Origin: Candidatus Cloacimonas sp.
Lineage (GTDB): Bacteria; Cloacimonadota; Cloacimonadia; Cloacimonadales; Cloacimonadaceae
DNA length: 64,000 nucleotides
Reading direction: 5' to 3'
Assembly (NCBI GenBank): GCA_023227825.1
Contig: JALOCJ010000009.1
Location: 1 to 64,000, forward strand
The stretch's first letter is position 1; the number at the start of each line of letters is the position of its first letter. Positions 46,701 through 53,681 of the stretch are shown in pieces. The notes beneath the pieces were generated by a model that searched no databases, was not told where the DNA came from, and worked only from the letters and a program-made list of their open reading frames with translations. A program made the translations under genes and the position numbers.

Positions 46701-46887
46701 TGATATTTACAATATGAAAGGACAAAAGATAAAATCTTATACTCAAGAACACTATAGTCCAGGTTACTATCAGGTTTCCTGGGATGGCTGTGATGATAAC
46801 GGAAGAAATGTTGCCAGTGGAATTTATTTATATCGTTTAACTACCGGTAATTATACTTCCGTTAAAAAGATGGTTTTGGCAAAGTAA
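43735..46887 (+). CDS. large secreted T9SS cargo protein
   Basis: 1050 residues. A signal peptide (VLVLFLIFLIGIFSFARG) is followed by a 170-residue domain with RYHNYSTYEMLYTSAE (about 24-195), which also occurs twice in the 2005-residue C25-like protein. Next come an FN3/Ig-like domain, two jelly-roll (MAM/cleaved-adhesin-like) domains with LPYLQNFDN- and PAGWTKY-type openings, an Ig-like repeat, and a C-terminal T9SS type A domain (NAFPNPFNPNTIIRYSL, then ASGIYLYRL and MVLAK). AAGGAGG precedes the ATG. No catalytic centre is visible; adhesion or carbohydrate binding is a guess from domain type. Confidence 0.88.
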   Translation: MQQKVLVLFLIFLIGIFSFARGEQITIGNPASSTYGLIPINRYHNYSTYEMLYTSAELSSECLINKIAFYKRHGNPSLLISNVSIYMKVSSATNLSTATISPPYSEYQLVYSGNFPNNFGTSGWAEVTLIEPYSYNATGNLHILIVKGYEEWSANRPDYTYSSTGATYLCRGNYSDDTQPTYLIPTYNRPVTRFEAEFLIENEPPLPVINPYPVNTANDVLTNITLHWWSGGGCPSHYDVYFGDSPNPEKVISLQNGTSYNPGILEYGKTYYWKIDPYNIYGYASDKYELEIWSFTVMNNPTLNKDDFPYLQNFDNAWSGNPPAPLGWNVINANNDGYTWRQTNECNIPAHSEPYAAQGMGNIDDYLISPPLDLTAVNIKIKWYDMVESVSYPNSYKVLLSTSNTDISSFTEELAVFTCYNTEWIEHSLDLSAYRDHQIYLAFYQYASAATNWSFGIDDFQIEKLPDVPNLSYTPAEIIFPFTPVNNASSYINVTISNTGEGEIDLTEDNFTLLGDINDFEIDYSNLDAHLATDQSVDIPVRFYPHSFGEKNAILRISYSSRTQYDVILKGTTYYEGFLIEDFENAFLPAGWTKYVYNNNDIIQSNDNNHTINGQFSARFSSQEQSDDYNQYLFSPPILINSFHHNLSFWHLKHDSEESLEWGIGTDTNPESYNWIPVNLSSISWQKTAIDLHEYVNQMVYLGFHYYGNNTHSVYLDDVHICCDIPADYPTEINGITITSTIHLNLNSSVNAFHPQVMALPNYSNLTDPVVLGLLGSGKGNISLKLSSGNWYCIIYYGGQWHYGSSYPCNVTEGNIGTVTLSNVEFGTKNDVILVIEEGVDPTLPVTLSRFTAIVTPESFVHISWTTESETNHLGYNILRSEDQELHNAITINGSIINSGSPVGTQISYNFTDFEVYTNMIYYYWLESVALEGSSEFYGPLTVTIGDPTQEPVPPSVQIVTKLYNAFPNPFNPNTIIRYSLKEAGKVTIDIYNMKGQKIKSYTQEHYSPGYYQVSWDGCDDNGRNVASGIYLYRLTTGNYTSVKKMVLAK

Positions 46888-47004
46888 TGCAAAATGAAAA
46901 ATAAAGAATGAATGGTTAAAGGTGAGATTGGGCGATAGAAAAGGGAGAGCTGAAACTTTTAGATTTTTATGTAGATGGAAGATGCAGTTCCTCAGTTGAA
47001 ATAT

Positions 47005-47232
47005 TTCCTCCGGAAGGTTGACCTCCTGGTCAACCACCATATTTGTTCTATTGCGTTACTAAAAAAAGAGTGATAAAAAAATAGCGCGGTTGCAAGTGGA
47101 ACTGCAAGATGTAGTTCCTCCGGAAGGTTGACCTCCTGGTCAACCACCATATTTGTTCTATTGCGTTACTAAAAAAAGAGTGATAAAGAAATAGCGCGGT
47201 TGCAAGTGGAACTACAAGATGTAGTTCCTCCG
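47005..47232. repeat. 110-bp tandem duplication carrying a palindrome
   Basis: Copies at 47005-47114 and 47115-47224, followed by the first 8 bases of a third (TTCCTCCG). Each unit holds the family-2 palindrome GGTTGACCTCCTGGTCAACC and ends near GTGGAACT(G/A)CAAGATGTAG. The copies differ at only a few sites, so the duplication is recent or maintained. Confidence 0.9.
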
Positions 47233-47417
47233 CTAAAAAATGCAGAGCTTCAGCGAGCTCCGAATACCCGGCAAAGCTGTGTATTAAAGAAATCCTTCAA
47301 ATCCTTTACATCTTGTTCATCCCAGACCTATTATTCAATAAAATCCTGTTTATTTTATAAATTTCGTTTTCTATTACTTCCTGCCTTTTTGTTCCTTTTA
47401 TGCTCTTTTAACATTTC

Positions 47418-47476
47418 TTTAACGACTCTTTAACGAAGTTAAGGTATTGTTAAAGAATTGTTAAAGAGTCGTTAAA
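47418..47476. repeat. perfect 17-bp inverted repeat
   Basis: TTTAACGACTCTTTAAC (47418-47434) is matched by GTTAAAGAGTCGTTAAA (47460-47476), with a 25-nt loop that itself contains more GTTAA/TTAAC phrases. It could form a hairpin in either strand's RNA or be a binding site; no T-tract follows. Confidence 0.75.
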
Positions 47477-47570
47477 TGAATGACCAGGCAACAGGTAGAT
47501 AGGCAAAGTCCACAAGGTAATTATATAAATCAAGATTATAGCAGGAGCATAGCTGCTGTCTTGTAATATC

Positions 47571-47720
47571 ATTCCGGAAGAACGACGTCCCCGTCGTTCA
47601 AAAACAAAATAGATAATACCTTACCAAGATTATTTTAGTAACGAAATTAATTGTATAAGTTGGTTGACGAGGACGTCAACCTTCCGGTTTTTTTGGTTGA
47701 CGAGGAGGTCAACCTTTTGG
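47571..47720. repeat. palindromes of both families before the MnmA-like gene
   Basis: CCGGAAGAACGACGTCCCCGTCGTTC near 47574 in family-1 form; family-2 units GGTTGACGAGGACGTCAACC at about 47661 and GGTTGACGAGGAGGTCAACC at about 47696. The last lies some 55 bp before the next gene's ATG, so it may be in its leader. Confidence 0.85.
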
Positions 47721-47768
47721 AGATAATTCCCGCTTGACAAAAAAAGGTAGTTTCAGGGTATAGGCAAT

Positions 47769-48764
47769 ATGAAAACACATAAGGCAATAGCATTATTTTC
47801 CGGTGGACTGGATAGTATTTTAGCAGTTAAATGGATGCAAAGTAAAGGATATCCTGTTCATCCGGTATTTTTTAAAGCTCCGTATTTGCTTCAGGAGCGG
47901 GCAATTAATTATGCTATTAAGAATGCAATTAATTTGGAAATAATAGATGTATCGGAAGAGCATATTAAATTACTGGATAATCCTGTTTACGGTTTTGGCA
48001 AATGGTTAAATCCCTGTATTGATTGTCATAGTTTTATGTTTAAAAAAGCAGCTGAACTAATGCCGGATAGAGATGCAGATTATCTTATCAGTGGTGAGGT
48101 TTTAGGTCAGCGGCCAAAAAGCCAAAGGCGTGATGCTCTGGATAGTGTTAGTAAACTTAGCAGTGTAAAGGACTTAATTGTAAGACCTCTGTCGCAAAAT
48201 TTACTTCCTGATACATTGCCTATTAGAGAAGGTTGGATTGCTAAAAAAGATATGTTATCCATACAGGGTCGTGGACGCTTAGCTCAATTAGCTTTAGCAG
48301 AAGAATTAGGTATAGTTGATTTTCCCTCTCCGGCAGGTGGTTGTTTACTTACGGATCGTAATTATTGTTTACGCTTACGAGACCTGCAAAAGCATCATCA
48401 GGACAATCTGCATGCAATTGAGTTACTTGCTTATGGTCGTCATTTTCGGCTGACGAACGAGGCAAAATTGATTATTGGAAGAGATGAGGCAGAAAATGAA
48501 ACCCTGAGGCATATTTTTCAGCAAGGGATAATGCTTGAGGCAGAAGATTATACAGGACCTTTGGGTTTTATTACCGGAAAGCTTAAATTGGAAACACTGG
48601 ATTTGGCACTATCTATCTTTATATTGTATCATCCTAAAGCTCCAATATTCGCCACTATTGATGTTTGGAGAATTAACGCTAATAAAATAACCGGAAAGAT
48701 GATTAAAATTGCCACTAAAGGAGATAGAGAAATAATCAAGAAACACTTGATAGCATATTTGTAA
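47769..48764 (+). CDS. MnmA/TrmU-related PP-loop protein
   Basis: 331 residues. The N-terminal PP-loop is ALFSGGLDSILAV (about 8-20), binding ATP for adenylation. NPCIDCHSFMFKKA and ISGEVLGQRP follow, as in relatives of the tRNA 2-thiouridylase MnmA, then SPAGGCLLTD with a conserved Cys. The C-terminal part (YGRHFRLTNEAKLIIGRDEAEN) is a different domain from that of true MnmA. It is therefore a paralogous family, probably a thiolation or sulfur-transfer enzyme acting on RNA; the target is unknown. The metallo-hydrolase gene starts 14 nt later. Confidence 0.75.
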   Translation: MKTHKAIALFSGGLDSILAVKWMQSKGYPVHPVFFKAPYLLQERAINYAIKNAINLEIIDVSEEHIKLLDNPVYGFGKWLNPCIDCHSFMFKKAAELMPDRDADYLISGEVLGQRPKSQRRDALDSVSKLSSVKDLIVRPLSQNLLPDTLPIREGWIAKKDMLSIQGRGRLAQLALAEELGIVDFPSPAGGCLLTDRNYCLRLRDLQKHHQDNLHAIELLAYGRHFRLTNEAKLIIGRDEAENETLRHIFQQGIMLEAEDYTGPLGFITGKLKLETLDLALSIFILYHPKAPIFATIDVWRINANKITGKMIKIATKGDREIIKKHLIAYL

Positions 48765-48778
48765 GAAAGGTATAAAAA

Positions 48779-49414
48779 ATGATTAAAATAGAAAGCACTG
48801 TTTTGCTGGAGAGCTTTCAAACCAATACCTACCTGCTTTGGAATAATATTAGCGCAGAAGCATTTTTAATTGATCCTGCCAGCCCGAGTGAAACATTTCT
48901 AAAACGGATAAAAAAAATGGAATTGAAAGTAGAAATGATAATCAATACCCATGGTCATGCAGATCATATTGGTGGGAATTTATATTTTGCCCAAGCATTG
49001 AATTGTCCTGTTGCAATTCATCATTTAGATGCCGAAATGCTAACTAATAATACTAAAAATTTTAGTACCTATATGGGTTTTGAGCTAAATTTAACTGCTC
49101 CTCAAATAATTCTGCAGGATGGGGATGAACTCTTTTTGGGTTCTGAAAAAGTAAAAGTTATCCATACACCGGGGCATACAAAAGGCAGTATTTGTCTCCT
49201 TGCAGGAAAATATTTGCTCAGTGGAGATACTTTATTTGAACAAAGCATAGGGAGAACTGATTTTCCCGGAGGGAGTCATACTGCGATAATTGATTCTATT
49301 AAGAATAAGCTCTTTGTATTGGATGATGATGTTTTGGTTTTTCCAGGGCATGGTCCTACTACCTCCATTGGGTTGGAAAAGGTAAATAATCCTTTTGTAA
49401 ATTATGTTTCATAA
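48779..49414 (+). CDS. MBL-fold metallo-hydrolase (glyoxalase II-like)
   Basis: 211 residues, the compact length of YcbL/GloB-like hydrolases. The zinc-site motif is THGHADHIGG, with IHTPGHTKGSICL, LLSGDTLF and FPGHGP completing the usual His/Asp set. It probably hydrolyses a thioester or similar substrate; specificity cannot be read. Its stop TAA shares one base with the guaA start, so the two are coupled. Confidence 0.88.
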   Translation: MIKIESTVLLESFQTNTYLLWNNISAEAFLIDPASPSETFLKRIKKMELKVEMIINTHGHADHIGGNLYFAQALNCPVAIHHLDAEMLTNNTKNFSTYMGFELNLTAPQIILQDGDELFLGSEKVKVIHTPGHTKGSICLLAGKYLLSGDTLFEQSIGRTDFPGGSHTAIIDSIKNKLFVLDDDVLVFPGHGPTTSIGLEKVNNPFVNYVS

Positions 49415-50949
49415 TGCATAATAAAGTATTGATTTTAGATTTTGGTTCTCAATATACTCAATTGATTGCCCGGAATGTGCGTTCTTTAAACATCTACTGT
49501 GAGATTCAACCCTTTCGGATAAGTTTAGAACAAATACAATCCTTTGCTCCAAAAGCAATTATCCTTTCAGGAAGTCCATATAGTTTAAGTAAAAAAGATT
49601 CACCAAAACCGAATGAAGGAATTTGGCAACTGGGAATTCCTATTTTGGGAATCTGTTATGGTATGCAATTATTAGTAACTCATTATGGGGGAACAATTTT
49701 ACCTTCAAATAAAAGAGAATATGGCTCTGCAATATTAAATATTGTTAACTATAATGAATTACTTGCCGGATTGAAAGATAGGGAAGAGGTCTGGATGAGC
49801 CATAGTGATGCTATTTCCTGTTTACCCGAATGCTTTTCTGTATTAGCGAAAACGGATAAATCACCTTACGCTGTTATAGTTCATCAAAAATTTCCTTACT
49901 ATGGTTTACAGTTTCATCCGGAAGTAGCAGACACAAAAAACGGCATAAAGGTATTGAAGAATTTTCTGATTAAGATAGGAAAGATAACTGCTGATTGGAC
50001 TCCTAGCACATTTATCAGTGAAAGTATTGAAAAAATAAGAAAACAAGTAGGTAAACAAAAAGTCCTTTTGGGCTTAAGTGGAGGGGTTGATTCTTCAGTT
50101 ACTGCTGCTTTACTTTATAAAGCAATCGGAAAACAGTTACTGCCAATTTTTGTGGATACAGGATTGATGCGTTACAATGAAGCAGAAAGAATTAAAGAGA
50201 CCTTTTCTGCCTATCCGGATTTAAATATTCGCTTTGTAGATGCCAGTAACACATTTCTTTCCCGGCTAAAGGGAATTTCCGATCCGGAAACAAAGAGGAA
50301 AATAATCGGTAGGACTTTTATTGAGGTCTTTGAACAGGCAGCATCAGAATATGCAGGAGTGCATTTTTTAGCTCAGGGAACTTTATATCCCGATGTAATT
50401 GAAAGTGCATCCCCGATAGGACTTTCTGCTACAATAAAAAGTCATCATAATGTAGGCGGTTTACCGGAAAAAATGAATTTAGTTTTAATTGAACCCTTAA
50501 GAGAACTCTTCAAAGATGAAGTTAGAGAAGTTGGCACCTTGCTTGGTTTACCGGATTCCATAGTGCAAAGGCATCCCTTTCCAGGACCGGGTTTAGCTGT
50601 TAGAATTATAGGAGCAGTAAATGAAGAAAAAGTCCGCCTTCTGCAACTTGCAGATGAGATATTTATTAGCGAATTACAAAAAAATGGTCTTTACAACAGA
50701 ACCTGGCAAGCATTTGTTGTTCTTTTACCTGTTAGAACAGTTGGAGTAATGGGTGATGAACGTAGTTACGATCAAGTTTGTGCTCTAAGAGCTGTAGATA
50801 GTGTTGATGGGATGACAGCTACTTTTACTCCGTTACCAATAAAATTTTTGCAAAAAGTTGCCAATCGTATCTGTAACGAAGTGAAAGGAATTAGCAGAGT
50901 GGTTTATGATATTTCCTCAAAACCGCCTGCTACAATTGAATGGGAATAA
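49414..50949 (+). CDS. guaA: GMP synthase (glutamine-hydrolysing)
   Basis: Converts XMP to GMP with ATP and glutamine, the last step of guanine nucleotide synthesis. 511 residues in the normal order: class I glutamine amidotransferase domain (GICYGMQLL with the catalytic Cys, and FHPEVADT with the His), PP-loop ATP pyrophosphatase domain (LGLSGGVDSSV) and the C-terminal dimerisation domain ending with KPPATIEWE, the family's invariant tail. The start overlaps the upstream gene by one base (TAATG). No guaB is in the window. Confidence 0.98.
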   Translation: MHNKVLILDFGSQYTQLIARNVRSLNIYCEIQPFRISLEQIQSFAPKAIILSGSPYSLSKKDSPKPNEGIWQLGIPILGICYGMQLLVTHYGGTILPSNKREYGSAILNIVNYNELLAGLKDREEVWMSHSDAISCLPECFSVLAKTDKSPYAVIVHQKFPYYGLQFHPEVADTKNGIKVLKNFLIKIGKITADWTPSTFISESIEKIRKQVGKQKVLLGLSGGVDSSVTAALLYKAIGKQLLPIFVDTGLMRYNEAERIKETFSAYPDLNIRFVDASNTFLSRLKGISDPETKRKIIGRTFIEVFEQAASEYAGVHFLAQGTLYPDVIESASPIGLSATIKSHHNVGGLPEKMNLVLIEPLRELFKDEVREVGTLLGLPDSIVQRHPFPGPGLAVRIIGAVNEEKVRLLQLADEIFISELQKNGLYNRTWQAFVVLLPVRTVGVMGDERSYDQVCALRAVDSVDGMTATFTPLPIKFLQKVANRICNEVKGISRVVYDISSKPPATIEWE

Positions 50950-51080
50950 AAGAGAATGTGGCTAACTATTCTGAAAGATATGCAATTACAATATCTGTTA
51001 CAAGCAATGCCAAACTTTTATCTTGACAGAAAAAGCTCCATTCCAATTTGGAATAATAAAGCCACTCATTTTAACGAGGT

Positions 51081-51158
51081 GGGGGCGTAGTTCAGTTTGG
51101 TTAGAACGTCTGCCTGTCACGCAGAAGGTCGCGAGTTCGAGTCTCGTCGCTCCCGCCA
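51081..51158 (+). tRNA. tRNA-Asp (anticodon GTC)
   Basis: Acceptor GGGGGCG pairs with CGCTCCC (one G-T pair). The D arm is GTTCAGTTTGGTTAGAAC, the anticodon loop CTGTCAC (GTC), the T arm GCGAGTTCGAGTCTCGT, and CCA is encoded at 51156-51158. A short open frame running across it is spurious. Confidence 0.96.
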
Positions 51159-51204
51159 TTTTCAAGAGGAATGGCAAATTCCCTATTGCTACATACTATA
51201 GAAA

Positions 51205-52440
51205 ATGATTTTATTAGCGCTTTTCAATATCCTTCTGGAAACAATATATTTCCTTTTCTTCCCTTTCCTCTATCTTTTTTTAAAAAAGAAGAATTATGTA
51301 GCAAGCATTAAAGCCGAAGGAGAAGATACCCATAAAGGAATTTTGTTTCATTCTGCTTCTATGGGAGAATTAACTGCTATCAAAGCTCTGGTTACAAAAT
51401 ATTTACAAGAGCATCCTGAACTTAAACTTTGCATTACAACAAGCACTGTTACGAGCTGTAGAGAAGCAAATAAAATAAGCCCCGAAGTAAAAGGATTTCT
51501 TTCTGTTCTTGATTTGCCACATTTGCGCAATCGTCAATTAAAACGAATTAATCCAGGTCTGATTTGCATTGTGGAAACAGAGATTTGGCCCAATATGTTG
51601 CTTTGGGCAAAGCGCAATAAAGTTCCCGTTTTGTTTTTAAATGCCAGAATGTCCAAACGCACCTTAAGGGGTTACCGTTTATTGAAATTCCTGTTTCGGA
51701 AATTACAGAGTCCTATAACAGAAATCCATACGCAAAGCAAAGATGATGCTAAGCGTTATCGGAAGATATTTAACAAACCTGTATATGTGAGCGGCAACCT
51801 CAAATTTTCTTTAACTTTAAAGGATTATAATGCAGAAAAGATTAGAGAAGAATGGGGATATAAAAGCGACGATTTTATTATTTGTTGGGGTTCATCCCGT
51901 CCAGGTGAAGAAGCGTTACTGATTTCTATTTATCCATCTCTGAAAGAAGTTATTCCCAAATTGCATTTAATAATAGCACTGCGGCATCCCAGACGCCTGG
52001 ATGAAGTGAAAGAATTATTAGATAATTTTTCCTACAGCTGTTTTACTACGAGAAAGGAAAATAGCAGAGCAGAAGAAATTCTGATAATTGATACATTGGG
52101 CATTTTAGATCAGGCATATTGTATTTGTGACATTGCTATTGTAGGGGGTTCTTTTTATGATTTTGGCGGGCATAATCCTCTGGAACCGGCTTATTACAAA
52201 AAACCGGTTGTAATTGGAACCTATCATTATTCCTGTAGAGAATCCGTGAAAAAACTGAAACAAGCAGGAGGAATCATTATTAGCAATAAAGATGATTTAC
52301 CTGCAGATCTGATTGCTATATATAAAAATAAAGAGTTACGAGAAAAAATGGGTAAAGCAGCAAAAAAGGTCTTGACTGAAAATGCTCACACTTTGGATAT
52401 ATATTTTAAAGCATTAGAAAAATGGCTGAAGGAGGAATAG
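51205..52440 (+). CDS. waaA: 3-deoxy-D-manno-octulosonic acid (Kdo) transferase
   Basis: Adds Kdo from CMP-Kdo to the lipid A precursor in LPS synthesis at the inner membrane. 411 residues. An N-terminal membrane anchor is followed by the acceptor domain (FHSASMGELTAIKAL with the catalytic Glu; IVETEIWPNML; LNARMSKRTLRGY) and the GT30 donor domain (CWGSSRPGEEALL, GGSFYDFGGHNPLEPAYYKKPVVIG). This shows the organism has an LPS-type outer membrane. Its TAG overlaps the GTG start of the next gene by one base. Confidence 0.96.
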   Translation: MILLALFNILLETIYFLFFPFLYLFLKKKNYVASIKAEGEDTHKGILFHSASMGELTAIKALVTKYLQEHPELKLCITTSTVTSCREANKISPEVKGFLSVLDLPHLRNRQLKRINPGLICIVETEIWPNMLLWAKRNKVPVLFLNARMSKRTLRGYRLLKFLFRKLQSPITEIHTQSKDDAKRYRKIFNKPVYVSGNLKFSLTLKDYNAEKIREEWGYKSDDFIICWGSSRPGEEALLISIYPSLKEVIPKLHLIIALRHPRRLDEVKELLDNFSYSCFTTRKENSRAEEILIIDTLGILDQAYCICDIAIVGGSFYDFGGHNPLEPAYYKKPVVIGTYHYSCRESVKKLKQAGGIIISNKDDLPADLIAIYKNKELREKMGKAAKKVLTENAHTLDIYFKALEKWLKEE

Positions 52441-53303
52441 TGAGAGAAGCAATGTATTATATACACGAAGGAAATAAAATACGCTGTCAACTTTGCCCGC
52501 GGGGATGTTTATTGAGCGAAGGTAAAAAAGGGGTTTGCCGCAGCCGGGAAGTCATAAATGGTTCTTTAATTGCTAATGCTTATGGGAAAACAACTTCTCT
52601 GGCACTTGACCCGATAGAAAAAAAACCGCTCTATCATTTTCATCCAGGAACGATGATTGTTTCTTTAGGTCCCAATTCCTGTAATTTAACCTGCAAGTTT
52701 TGTCAGAACTGGGAAATCAGTCAGCAAGAATATCCAACCCGTTATCTGGCAATTGAGGATTTGATTGAAATTGTTAGGCAACAACGAGATCAGCAGGTTG
52801 CTTTCACTTACAGCGAACCCTTAATGTGGTATGAATATATTCTGGATTTTTCTACTAAAGCCCCTGATATTGATATTGTTTTAGTTACCAATGCTTACAT
52901 CAATAAAGAGCCCTGGCAAAATATATTAAAGGTAGTAAAGGCAGTGAATATAGATATAAAGTCCTATAGAGATAAATTTTATCAGGAAATATGTGGTGGA
53001 AAACTTGATATTGTTTTAGCTAATATTATAATAGCCAAAGAAATGGGTGTGCATTTAGAACTTACCAATCTGCTTATTCCGGGCTATAATAACAGTGAAG
53101 AAGAACTAAATGACCTGGCTGAGTTTATTGCTTCAGTAGATAAAAATATCCCACTTCATATTTCTGCTTACCGTCCCTGTTACAAAATGACTGTTAGACC
53201 TACTACTAAAGAAGAAGTGGAGTCCGCTTGTGAAATTGCGTCTAAATATCTGAATTATGTTTACGCAGGTAATGTCCATTCTTCACGGTTTTCCCGAAGA
53301 TAG
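52440..53303 (+). CDS. radical SAM enzyme of the AmmeMemoRadiSam (AmrS) family
   Basis: 287 residues. The N-terminal Cys-rich motif CQLCPRGC..SEGKKGVCRSR is typical of AmrS, and the radical SAM iron-sulfur site is CNLTCKFCQNW. The family is conserved with AmmeMemo proteins, which are not seen here; its substrate is undefined. I choose GTG 52440, giving MREAMYYIHEG, the usual opening of the family. ATG 52422 would overlap waaA by 19 nt and add the residues that encode the ribosome site (AAGGAGG at 52429-52435). The next gene starts right at the stop. Confidence 0.9.
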   Translation: MREAMYYIHEGNKIRCQLCPRGCLLSEGKKGVCRSREVINGSLIANAYGKTTSLALDPIEKKPLYHFHPGTMIVSLGPNSCNLTCKFCQNWEISQQEYPTRYLAIEDLIEIVRQQRDQQVAFTYSEPLMWYEYILDFSTKAPDIDIVLVTNAYINKEPWQNILKVVKAVNIDIKSYRDKFYQEICGGKLDIVLANIIIAKEMGVHLELTNLLIPGYNNSEEELNDLAEFIASVDKNIPLHISAYRPCYKMTVRPTTKEEVESACEIASKYLNYVYAGNVHSSRFSRR

Positions 53304-53672
53304 ATGAAGAAGTATTCTATTTTAAATGATCTGAGACCTGCAGATGTAGTTTTAATATTACTGATTTTATTAGCCATAATTTTTTCTGCCAGATACTATT
53401 TAAGCAACAAACCTCATTCTCAGGTATATATTTATAAAGACAATCAGCTCTTTGGGATTTATTCATTAGAAAAGGATAAAATCATTAAAATTGATGTGCA
53501 TAACACTGTGGAAATAAAAAACGGTAAGGTTAGAATGAAATTTTCTGATTGTCCTGATAAGCGTTGTGTAAAACAGGGCTTTACCAAGTCAATGCCCATA
53601 ATTTGTCTGCCCCGTAAAGTAGTGATAGAAATAAATGATAACGGCAAGCAAAAGAAATTAATCCTACAGTAG
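53304..53672 (+). CDS. membrane-anchored NusG domain II protein
   Basis: 122 residues. One N-terminal membrane helix (about 14-32, VVLILLILLAIIFSARYY), then a NusG_II domain: QVYIYKDNQLFGIYSL, DVHNTVEIKNGKVRM and the Cys pair in SDCPDKRCVKQGF, ICLPRKVVIEI. Stand-alone NusG_II proteins are widespread in anaerobes, often near Gx transporter and FMN-dependent membrane genes; the function is unknown. The start directly follows the stop of the radical SAM gene. Confidence 0.85.
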   Translation: MKKYSILNDLRPADVVLILLILLAIIFSARYYLSNKPHSQVYIYKDNQLFGIYSLEKDKIIKIDVHNTVEIKNGKVRMKFSDCPDKRCVKQGFTKSMPIICLPRKVVIEINDNGKQKKLILQ

Positions 53673-53681
53673 GAAGGGTAA

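Noticed and set aside
51023..51208. 61-codon open frame across tRNA-Asp
   Set aside because: It runs through the whole tRNA on the same strand, has no ribosome site, and its peptide follows the tRNA sequence.
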